Positions 19,334 to 26,415 of a stretch of DNA of 64,000 nt are shown piece after piece. Where the stretch lies: positions 14,550 through 78,549 of the forward strand of contig JAZDIP010000036.1 of assembly GCA_043804925.1 (NCBI GenBank). The letters run 5' to 3'. The stretch is from ChocPot-Mid sp043804925. GTDB taxonomy: Bacteria; Bacteroidota; Ignavibacteria; Kapaibacteriales; UBA2268. Made by a program: the position numbers and the translations under genes. How positions within the stretch are numbered: the stretch's first letter is position 1; every line of letters begins with the position of its first letter. A model generated the notes under the pieces. It saw only the letters and a list, made by a program, of their open reading frames with translations, did no database searches and was not told where the DNA came from.

Positions 19334-19350
19334 CTGATATTAAAATATAT

Positions 19351-22293
19351 TTATTTCTCAATAATAAATGGAATTACTTCATTTGTTCCGTTCAGATTGA
19401 TTCTTAAGAAGTAGAAACCATTTGAATATGAAGAAAAGTCTATCGGTATTTTTACTTCTCCGGGATTTAATTGTGTATTCAAAATATCACTAAGTTCCTG
19501 ACCAATTTGGTTATATATACTAATATTTATATTTCCTGAATTTGGAAGAGAGAACGACAACTCAGCATTATTTTGTAAGGGATTAGGTGATAAAGTAGCA
19601 TTCCAATTCGATGATTCTTTTACGCTAACTGGAAAATCTCCTAATTTAACATCATCAATATACCAACCGTCTTTGCTTGTCAAGGGCACTGATGATAATT
19701 CGAACATTATGTAAATAGTATCTCCTTCGAATTCCGCAAAGTCAAAACCATCAATAAACCACTCGCTATTTGCAACATTGAATCCGGAAGCATCCCATCC
19801 GGAATATCTGTTTACATTGAGCCAGGCAATGCTTTCGTATGTATTGCCAAAATCTTTGGATACCTTTATTTTTGCATAATCATCTTTTTTAGCTATAAGT
19901 GCTATGTGAGTAATTTGGAGCGTGGCTTCACCCTGTTTAACAATAACCGGAGCTAATATTATTTGATTAATTGAATTCAAAGGATAATCTCCGTCCGGTG
20001 AATCTGTGAGACTGTTAGGAGTTGAGTAAGCAGCTTTGTTCGTAGTTGCCCATGTTCCTTCGGTATAACTTGCTATCATATTGTCCGGATTATCGAAATT
20101 TTCATCGAGTATTGAAAATGGCGATCCTGAATAACATATTATTTCATCAGAAAATGCACTTTCAGCGATATTTTCACCTCGTTTTGTTCTTATTTTAAGT
20201 TTCAGTTTATAGAATTTTCCTGTTTCCATTTCGATTAATATACTGCTTCCTTCACCTGCTTGAATTTGTGGTGCCTGAACAGTTGCTTCCAATGTTCCGT
20301 CAATGTATATATCAACGGCATAAAGGTCGTACAGATAAGAATTATCAATATGCTCCACAGGATTTGTCCATGTTACAAAAATCCCATTTTCACGGGGTTT
20401 TGGAGCTATGTCAGAAGGAAGTTTAGCTTCCATAACTCCTCCGGCTGTTATTGTTATCGTAACAAAATCACTTTCTTCACCGTTTGTCTGTACTGCCTTG
20501 ATTGCATAAGTATAAGTTTCTCCATTTGTAGCAGAATTATCCGTAAATTTTTGTTCTCCTTTGTTGACTTCACCGATTTTTTCCCAATTTCTATAAGCAA
20601 AAATCTTAAAATCACCCAAAGGACCACCTAATTGGTTTTTCGAAGGGTCATCCCATAGCAGGACTACTTTTGTTGGTGTTTCCGCTGAGTTTTCATATAC
20701 TAAATTACTTGGGGGTACAGGAGCTGTAGACAAATTTGCTGTAAATAAATCACATGACCAAAAGTCTGTATTAGCCGCAGTGGGCATCCAAAAGCATGGA
20801 TAAATTTTCCCATTATAAATATCAATGGAGGTATAATCACCCCAGTATCTTCCTAAATTATCACCACCTGCATCCCAAACGCTGTTGTATTGAAAAATCC
20901 ATGTATCCGTCATTTGAATATGATTGAAAGTGGCTCCTTCATCAAATGAAATTGCCAGGAATGCATCGCAACCTTTGTTGTTATCGGGGTCATTTTCAGA
21001 GCTATAATAAAGCACGGCAATCATTCCCGTAACCGGGTCAATTGCTATTGAAGGTAAGAATACATCATTCCCTATTGTATTTCCGTCAATTTTGAAAAGG
21101 TCCGCAACTTGTGATGAAGAAGCCGACCATGTTTCACCACCATCCGTTGACTTTGATAAATAAACACCATACTTATTAAGTTCGTCTTTTCCACCTTGGA
21201 CAAGATATAGATTTCCGTTTCTTAAATCAACATCCATTGATGGATGGGAGGAAATTCTCATATCTCCTTTATCGGGAAAAGCCATGCGGCTTCCAACTTT
21301 TGTTCCTGAAGTATTAACGACTTGTGCTGTTTTTGGAGTGGACCATGCCCAGGAAATTCCTCCATTTGTTGATTTTTGGACAACTGCCCTTGTTTTGGTT
21401 CCATTCTCAACTTTTTCTTCCCATGTTACATATAGAACTCCATTTGGTCCCACAATTGGAAGTGGGGATTGTACACTTTTTCCTGCACTGCCTGTTACGG
21501 ATGTTGCCGAGTTATATAATAAACCGTCTTCAGCATAAGCAAAACCTATAGCGTAAGGATATTTTGTATCATACCATACAACATAACTTCTGTTTTTATA
21601 TGGTGAATTTGGGTCTGAATCAACAGCTATGAAGCATTTATCCTGTAATTCCTTGTTATAATTTAAAACGGGAACACCAACATTGTTGGATGGCCATGTC
21701 TTACCGCCGTCAAGTGATTTGCAAACAAAAACACCGTTGTCTCCGGCTGAACCGTCATCCATTAATTGAGCAAAAAGATAAACATAATAAACATTGCCCT
21801 GAGAGTCAAAACCAATACCCGGGTCAACATTTGTACAGCCGCCACCTTGAGGATAAGTAATTAATCCAAGATTTAAGTTACTGGGAGTAGTTGACTCATT
21901 CCATGTATTACCCGCATCTGTTGAATAGAAAGCTACCATTCTATATCCGGAACCCTGTCCATTATACCTGTAATCATTAGACCCGACCACAATATTATTC
22001 GGATTCAAAGGATTGATGGTAATAAATGTTTCAGATTGATGAGAAGATGCCTCTGAAATGTTGATTAATTCTATTCCCGATTTTGACTGAATTTTTGCAG
22101 GTCCCGGTTTCAGTTTTTCAGCATAAGCAGGCATAGGATAAGGTTTCAAATGAGCTGTTCTCACATAATCTTTTGGCTTATTGTGCCATGCCTGGTCCAT
22201 GAAATAAGGAAGATTCCTTATTTCAAACTGCGAAAAAGCATAGCAGGTTGATATTATAAGTAATATAATTATTGTAAATAAATTCTTTTTCAT
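19351..22293 (-). CDS. T9SS-exported Asp-box (sialidase-fold) protein with FnIII domains
   Basis: An exported protein of about 980 residues. The frame opens at 22308 (985 codons). A GGAG site inside the first codons lies six bases before the second of two adjacent ATGs, so I place the start at 22293 (MKKNLFTIIILLII...). After the signal peptide come four Asp-box/BNR motifs (STDAGNTW, SLDGGKTW, STNGGISW, STDGGETW) across residues about 130-400, indicating a sialidase-type beta-propeller. Two fibronectin III-like modules follow (from APVPPSNLVYE and LPSDIAPKP), then a jellyroll-like segment (ENFDNPDNMIASY). The T9SS sorting domain begins LSPNPLQNNAELSF and ends EVIPFIIEK. No sialidase catalytic Arg triad could be identified, so the enzyme activity is open. 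Confidence 0.82.
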   Translation of the reverse strand: MKKNLFTIIILLIISTCYAFSQFEIRNLPYFMDQAWHNKPKDYVRTAHLKPYPMPAYAEKLKPGPAKIQSKSGIELINISEASSHQSETFITINPLNPNNIVVGSNDYRYNGQGSGYRMVAFYSTDAGNTWNESTTPSNLNLGLITYPQGGGCTNVDPGIGFDSQGNVYYVYLFAQLMDDGSAGDNGVFVCKSLDGGKTWPSNNVGVPVLNYNKELQDKCFIAVDSDPNSPYKNRSYVVWYDTKYPYAIGFAYAEDGLLYNSATSVTGSAGKSVQSPLPIVGPNGVLYVTWEEKVENGTKTRAVVQKSTNGGISWAWSTPKTAQVVNTSGTKVGSRMAFPDKGDMRISSHPSMDVDLRNGNLYLVQGGKDELNKYGVYLSKSTDGGETWSASSSQVADLFKIDGNTIGNDVFLPSIAIDPVTGMIAVLYYSSENDPDNNKGCDAFLAISFDEGATFNHIQMTDTWIFQYNSVWDAGGDNLGRYWGDYTSIDIYNGKIYPCFWMPTAANTDFWSCDLFTANLSTAPVPPSNLVYENSAETPTKVVLLWDDPSKNQLGGPLGDFKIFAYRNWEKIGEVNKGEQKFTDNSATNGETYTYAIKAVQTNGEESDFVTITITAGGVMEAKLPSDIAPKPRENGIFVTWTNPVEHIDNSYLYDLYAVDIYIDGTLEATVQAPQIQAGEGSSILIEMETGKFYKLKLKIRTKRGENIAESAFSDEIICYSGSPFSILDENFDNPDNMIASYTEGTWATTNKAAYSTPNSLTDSPDGDYPLNSINQIILAPVIVKQGEATLQITHIALIAKKDDYAKIKVSKDFGNTYESIAWLNVNRYSGWDASGFNVANSEWFIDGFDFAEFEGDTIYIMFELSSVPLTSKDGWYIDDVKLGDFPVSVKESSNWNATLSPNPLQNNAELSFSLPNSGNINISIYNQIGQELSDILNTQLNPGEVKIPIDFSSYSNGFYFLRINLNGTNEVIPFIIEK

Positions 22294-22308
22294 CATAATC
22301 TCCAACAT

Positions 22309-22707
22309 AATATTTAATTAATTTCTCCAACATTTTCGTTACAAACATTTCAAGCATAGAAAATTACACAATTTTTTTTGTAATTCCAAGTTTTTACCTT
22401 AAATATTTATTATTAATGTTCCAATTATATAGAGACACATTAAATGATAATATTGTTACAACTGACAACTATTTTTTTTCGGCAAATGAATTAATAAGAA
22501 AAGTAAATATCTTTAAAAAACGGGAGCTGTCTTAAAAGTTTCATTCAGAGCGGAACGCAGTGAAGCGAAGAATCCGGAAACCGCATGAATACTGGATTCC
22601 TCACTTCGTTCGGAATGACGATTTGTCAATATTTTGACTTTTAAGACAGCCCCTTCTTTTAGTTCATACCTATGCGAACTGTCAAATTTTAATGACGGCT
22701 TATTTTT
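22309..22707. other. Intergenic region containing an IS-derived palindromic element
   Basis: This stretch between two minus-strand genes holds no gene. Its centre is the inverted-repeat element at 22522-22653. The part next to 22309 is AT-rich and should contain the promoter of the Asp-box gene, but I cannot assign boxes. Confidence 0.6.
22522..22653. repeat. MITE-like element with GGG(A)GCTGTCTTAAAAGT ends
   Basis: The ends are inverted copies of 17 bases (GGGAGCTGTCTTAAAAGT at 22522; ACTTTTAAGACAGCCCC at 22637-22653), with one inserted base on the left. The GGGGCTGTC terminus is common in IS elements of Bacteroidota. Inside is a second palindrome built of GAAGAATCC / GGATTCCTCACTTCG, the type of dispersed unit often found between genes in these genomes. 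No transposase frame is present. Confidence 0.7.
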
Positions 22708-23283
22708 TTACTTAACACAGGAATCACCAGTGAATTTAACAGCATTCATAACGGCATTATAATTTTTTAAATCTACATTTTCTGTCTTTAGTTGATTATA
22801 TAGAGTACCTTCGAGAATAACAGCTTTTATACGGACGTCCCTGTCGTCAGGCCAATCAAATCTGATGGAATTGTTATCTCGGATTTCAATTTCGAGCTTA
22901 CCGGGAGAATATATTGCATCATAAATCTTCTCATAATATCTTCCGCTTCCACCGTCATAATAGACATTGGTAAATGGTATAGAAAACCACTTATTAACAA
23001 AACCGTTATTTTCAATATACCCGTAGTAAAATAAAACTGTTCCTTTATCAACAACATAATAGTCAACAAGATTTGTATAATATTCATAATACCAGTAATT
23101 TAACTGACTGTTGTCCCTTAGCCATTGATTATAATTAATATTATAAGTTATAACTTTTATATCCGACCAGCCATTTTCACCTGGAGGTCCAACAGGACCA
23201 TCATTTTCAATGAAACATGAACTTAATGCCATTGTCATTATTGTGGCTATAAATGCCATACTGAGTCTAATTCGCTTTTTCAT
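22708..23283 (-). CDS. Lipoprotein of unknown function with a short collagen-like Gly-Pro run
   Basis: A 191-residue putative outer-membrane lipoprotein. The signal peptide (MKKRIRLSMAFIATIMTMA) ends in the lipobox LSSC at residues 20-23. Directly after the lipidated Cys is a short G-P-x-G-P-P-G-x-x-G stretch, as at the start of many Bacteroidota lipoproteins with collagen-like linkers. The rest is Tyr- and Asn-rich and beta-strand-like (NYWYYEYYTNLVDYYVV). The RBS AAAGGAGGT is perfect and fixes the start. It diverges from yceI, with the MarR-type inverted repeat in the shared 186-bp gap. Function unknown. Confidence 0.7.
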   Translation of the reverse strand: MKKRIRLSMAFIATIMTMALSSCFIENDGPVGPPGENGWSDIKVITYNINYNQWLRDNSQLNYWYYEYYTNLVDYYVVDKGTVLFYYGYIENNGFVNKWFSIPFTNVYYDGGSGRYYEKIYDAIYSPGKLEIEIRDNNSIRFDWPDDRDVRIKAVILEGTLYNQLKTENVDLKNYNAVMNAVKFTGDSCVK

Positions 23284-23419
23284 GATTTACCTCCTTTAAA
23301 AAATTACTTTACCTACTTACTTAACAATACGAGTTTAAAATAAATTCGTTACTACAATAATACTTACTATATTTATACCTATAATTCTTGCCTTCAATAA
23401 TTATTTTGAAATAAAATAA

Positions 23420-23442
23420 GTTACAACATATAACGTTGTAAC
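23420..23442. promoter_or_regulatory. Candidate MarR operator in front of yceI
   Basis: This is a perfect inverted repeat GTTACAAC-N7-GTTGTAAC. It overlaps a possible -35 (TTACAA) and lies just before a TATAAT at 23446-23451, 40 bases from the YceI start. A MarR-family gene is the next gene but one, so autorepression of the pair is the simplest reading. Confidence 0.65.
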
Positions 23443-23481
23443 ATATATAATTTTTTTTTAAAATATAAATTGGAGAAAATA

Positions 23482-24072
23482 ATGAAACAAATGACTATAG
23501 CAGTTCTATTATTCTTTTTTGGGATTGCACTGAATGCACAAAGTACAAAATGGAATGTTGATGAAGCACATTCTAAGATTTCATTTTCTGTTACTCACAT
23601 GATGATAACAGATGTAGAGGGTAAATTTAATAAATACGAAGCCGAGATAATATCTGATAAAAATGATTTCTCTGATGCTAAAGTCAATTTCAAAATTGAT
23701 GTAAAGAGTATTGATACAGATAACGATAAAAGAGATGACCATCTTAGATCTCCGGATTTCTTCGATTCTGATAAATTTCATTATATTACTTTTATAAGTG
23801 ATAAAATGACAAAAAAAAGTAAAGGGAAGTACAAACTATCAGGTGATTTTACAATGCTGGGTGTTACCAAAAAAATAATTTTGGATGTAACATATAATGG
23901 AATGAAAAATGACCCATGGGGAAACTTAAGAGCCGGATTTAAAATATCGGGGACCATAAACAGGAATGATTGGGGATTGAAATACAATTCAGCATTGGAT
24001 GCAGGAGCTGTTATGATTGGAGAAGAAGTTGAAATATTGTGTAATTTAGAGTTAATCAAAGCTACAAAATAA
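23482..24072 (+). CDS. YceI-family periplasmic protein
   Basis: A 196-residue exported protein of the YceI lipocalin-like family, which bind isoprenoid or fatty chains such as polyisoprenoid quinones in the periplasm. The open frame begins at a TTG (23470), but GGAG directly after it is the RBS, so the start is ATG at 23482 (MKQMTIAVLLFFFGIALNAQ, signal peptide). Family motifs follow: KWNVDEAHSKISFSVTHMM, the DDHLRSPDFFDSDKFHYITF segment and DFTMLGVTKKIILDV. The end is WGLKYNSALDAGAVMIGEEV, also typical. The MarR-type gene begins 41 bases downstream in the same direction, a pairing known in Bacteroidota. Confidence 0.92.
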   Translation: MKQMTIAVLLFFFGIALNAQSTKWNVDEAHSKISFSVTHMMITDVEGKFNKYEAEIISDKNDFSDAKVNFKIDVKSIDTDNDKRDDHLRSPDFFDSDKFHYITFISDKMTKKSKGKYKLSGDFTMLGVTKKIILDVTYNGMKNDPWGNLRAGFKISGTINRNDWGLKYNSALDAGAVMIGEEVEILCNLELIKATK

Positions 24073-24113
24073 TTATTTTTAATTTAAATTATTCAAAAGG
24101 TAATATATAGCAT

Positions 24114-24560
24114 ATGAAAATTGAAATGGAAATTGATGGCAGATTTAGGAATGTGTATCATAAAGGATTAATTAACCTTATATATACAGCTAACCACCTT
24201 CATCATGATTTCTTGGTTACTTTAAAGAAATTTGACCTGACAAGCCAGCAATACAACATCTTGAAAGTTTTACGGGGTTTCGGTAAGAAGCCCCGTTCCA
24301 TTGAATTCATTAGAGATAGAATGTTGGATAAAAATTCCGACGTAAGCAGAATAGTTAATAATTTATATGTAAAAAAAATGATTGAACGCAAAGAAAGCCT
24401 TTCTGATAGGCGCCAAAAAGATATCTCTATCACTAAGAATGGATTAGATTTGTTAAAAAAAATGGATAATATTGAAAAGCAGGCTGACAAGTTATTATCA
24501 AAGTTATCAGAAGAAGAAGCTATACAATTGAACAGGTTGCTCGATAAAATAAGAAGTTGA
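24114..24560 (+). CDS. MarR-family transcriptional regulator
   Basis: A 148-residue winged-helix repressor of the MarR family. The DNA-binding helix region reads LTSQQYNILKVLRGFGKKPRS...RDRMLDKNSDVSRIVNNL, followed by the wing DRRQKDISITKNGLDLLKKM (the DxR-x-[KR] wing motif typical of MarR proteins). A C-terminal dimerisation helix ends the protein. It probably controls the yceI-marR transcript through the inverted repeat at 23420 and perhaps the palindrome at 24596. MarR proteins answer to small phenolic or lipid-like ligands or oxidation; no cysteine sensor is evident here, so the signal is unknown. Confidence 0.88.
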   Translation: MKIEMEIDGRFRNVYHKGLINLIYTANHLHHDFLVTLKKFDLTSQQYNILKVLRGFGKKPRSIEFIRDRMLDKNSDVSRIVNNLYVKKMIERKESLSDRRQKDISITKNGLDLLKKMDNIEKQADKLLSKLSEEEAIQLNRLLDKIRS

Positions 24561-24595
24561 TAATATTTTTACAATAAAATTAGTCATGCCTCGTA

Positions 24596-24623
24596 TTCTA
24601 ATTTAGTTATAACTAAATTAGAA
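24596..24623. promoter_or_regulatory. Perfect 28-bp palindrome covering the RBS edge of a lipoprotein gene
   Basis: The two arms TTCTAATTTAGTTA / TAACTAAATTAGAA are exact inverted repeats with no spacer. The last bases run into the AAGGAA Shine-Dalgarno of the gene at 24633. The absence of a loop and of a following T-run argues against a terminator. It looks like an operator for a dimeric regulator or a leader hairpin that would hide the RBS. Confidence 0.65.
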
Positions 24624-24632
24624 GGAATTACA

Positions 24633-25124
24633 ATGAAAAGAATTAATAGCAAGAACATAATATCAATATTGATTTTTTCTCTATTTCTTATTTCCTGCAA
24701 AGAGAATAGTACTGATATTAAAATAGATTACCCAACTCAATTAAATGGAACTTGGACTATCGTTCAATCTTTTGCTACAAACGGGCCAATATGTTTTTTC
24801 CTTGAAGTAGGTGATAATGTAAGCTTTATTGTTACGCCTTCTGAGAATGGAATTTTGTTTAACTACAATACAGGCAAGCAAAAAAGGAGTGATTTTTTTA
24901 CTTATACATTAAATGGGAATATACTGTCAGGGGAGGGAGAATACTCCACAAGCTCTCATATTGAACCGATTTTTATATATGATGCTGTTCTTCCACAATA
25001 TCTTGATATTGAATTTCTTGATGAAAATAAAATCCATTGCCGTTTTAGAATGGGAACGAAAAGTCCATACACAAACGAAATCCTTATTGGTGATATTAGC
25101 AACTTTATTGCTAAAAAACATTAA
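24633..25124 (+). CDS. Small lipoprotein with lipocalin-like strand pattern
   Basis: A 163-residue putative lipoprotein. Signal peptide and lipobox LISC (Cys22) are clear, followed by KENSTDIKIDYP. The body starts LNGTWTIVQSF, the W-containing opening often seen in lipocalin-like eight-stranded barrels of Bacteroidota, and continues with short alternating beta strands. It ends near a repeat-rich gap. The 28-bp palindrome lies immediately upstream, so it may be controlled by the neighbouring MarR protein. Its function is unknown. Confidence 0.65.
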   Translation: MKRINSKNIISILIFSLFLISCKENSTDIKIDYPTQLNGTWTIVQSFATNGPICFFLEVGDNVSFIVTPSENGILFNYNTGKQKRSDFFTYTLNGNILSGEGEYSTSSHIEPIFIYDAVLPQYLDIEFLDENKIHCRFRMGTKSPYTNEILIGDISNFIAKKH

Positions 25125-25635
25125 TTGGAAATAATCTGAATTATATAAAAATTCAGGTTCTTCGCTAAAAGAAGTAGATAATTTTATTCTAAATTTTCCG
25201 GTAATAAATAAATCCAATCAGAAAAATTATTTTTTAGTTTAACATTCAAATTCACTTAATAACTAAAGATTGATTCTCTGTGTTACCAATGACATTCGTC
25301 GCTTGTTGCTGTCCTTCGAACAAAAAACCGATATATCCGGTCATTGCAAGGAATGAAACGACAAAATAATCTTTTAAGTTTTACCCTCTATAAATAAAGA
25401 AAAACTAAAAAAACTCTTTGGAATCTCAGAGGAATTTTGTGTAATAATATTTTTAAGAATTCAATTACACGGAAACACAAAGAGGATGCATAGCGATACA
25501 GGGAAAATTAATCCCAAGAAACATTGCGGAACATTGCGTAAACTTTGTGTGATAATGTTTCTAAATTCAAACTGTGAGCCACTGAATTACTCATTACTTA
25601 AGTCCATCGGTTTACGGTATTTGTTTTGAACAAGA
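25125..25635. other. Repeat-filled intergenic region, no gene seen
   Basis: This region lies between convergent genes. It contains the second copy of the palindromic element (25265-25373). There are also two related lines around TTTGTGTAATAATATTTTTA (25436) and TTTGTGTGATAATGTTTCTA (25545), which look like halves of another old repeat. No terminator hairpin is obvious for either gene. Confidence 0.6.
25265..25373. repeat. Palindromic MITE-like element, copy 2 (diverged)
   Basis: It shares the order of blocks with 8606-8726: AAAGATTG at the left end, CAATGAC, TTGTTGCTGTCCT, CCGATATA, GGTCATTGC and AATCTTTT at the right end. Many substitutions show that it is older or has been mutated more than copy 1. 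Confidence 0.65.
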
Positions 25636-26355
25636 CTATTCCTCTACCTTATATCCAATACCCCGGATATTTTTTATATATATACCCGCATCTCCCAATT
25701 TATCTCTAAGGTTTTTTATATGAACGTCAACAGTTCTGTCTAATACTCCTTTATTGGATATATCCGTATGATTTAGGATTTGTTCCCTTGTGAAAACCCA
25801 CCCTTTTCTTGAGGTTAATAGTTGCAAAATTTTAAATTCTGTCGTGGTTAAGTTGACTTTTTCATCTCCAACCAAAACTTCGTATTTCTGTAAATCCATC
25901 GAGAAATTGTCGCCTAATGTTATTATATCCGAATCACTTTGTGGTTCGCTTCTACGTATTGCGGCTTTAACTCTTGCTATTAGTTCCCTCAATGAAAAAG
26001 GTTTGGTGATATAATCATCAGCTCCCAGTTCCAAACCGAGAACCTTGTCCATTTCATCAGTTTTAGCAGTCAGCATGATTATAGGGATTTTCGAGAATTC
26101 CTTTTTCTTTCTCATGTATTTGCAAATTTCGTTTCCGTCCATATCCGGAAGCATCAGGTCTAATATCACTAAATCGGGTTTGTCATTTTTTAAAAATTTT
26201 ATCAAACCATTCCCATTTTCGAAACAGTAAACAATATAGCCGGCTTTTTTTAAATTAATCCGGACTAACTCCAAAATATCAGGTTCATCATCTACAACAG
26301 CAATTTTTTTTGCTGAACTAATAATTTCTTCCGTAAGGTTTTCTGATTTATCCAT
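25636..26355 (-). CDS. OmpR/PhoB-type response regulator (orphan)
   Basis: A 239-residue two-component regulator. The receiver domain has the acidic pair at residues 22-23 (VVDDEPD), the phosphorylation site Asp66 (LVILDLMLPDMDG), the switch Thr96 and the conserved Lys118 (ITKPF). The C-terminal winged helix (residues about 145-239) has LTTTEFKILQLLTSRKGWVF and TVDVHIKNLRDKLGD, the PhoB-type DNA-binding signature. No histidine kinase gene is in the window, so its partner is elsewhere. A 15-residue N-terminal tail precedes the receiver. It sits downstream of the acylase gene on the same strand with a 60-base gap. Confidence 0.92.
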   Translation of the reverse strand: MDKSENLTEEIISSAKKIAVVDDEPDILELVRINLKKAGYIVYCFENGNGLIKFLKNDKPDLVILDLMLPDMDGNEICKYMRKKKEFSKIPIIMLTAKTDEMDKVLGLELGADDYITKPFSLRELIARVKAAIRRSEPQSDSDIITLGDNFSMDLQKYEVLVGDEKVNLTTTEFKILQLLTSRKGWVFTREQILNHTDISNKGVLDRTVDVHIKNLRDKLGDAGIYIKNIRGIGYKVEE

Positions 26356-26415
26356 TTTTCTACGATGTTAATTATATATAAAATACAAATATATAATGGA
26401 AATGTTAATATTGTG

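Noticed and set aside
19351..22293. Active sialidase
   Set aside because: Asp-boxes show the fold only; the catalytic Arg triad and Tyr could not be identified.
22455..22462. Second MarR site (GTTACAAC half-site)
   Set aside because: Only a single half-site is present, without its inverted partner.
24596..24623. Terminator for the marR gene
   Set aside because: The palindrome has no loop and is followed by an RBS and start codon rather than a T-run.
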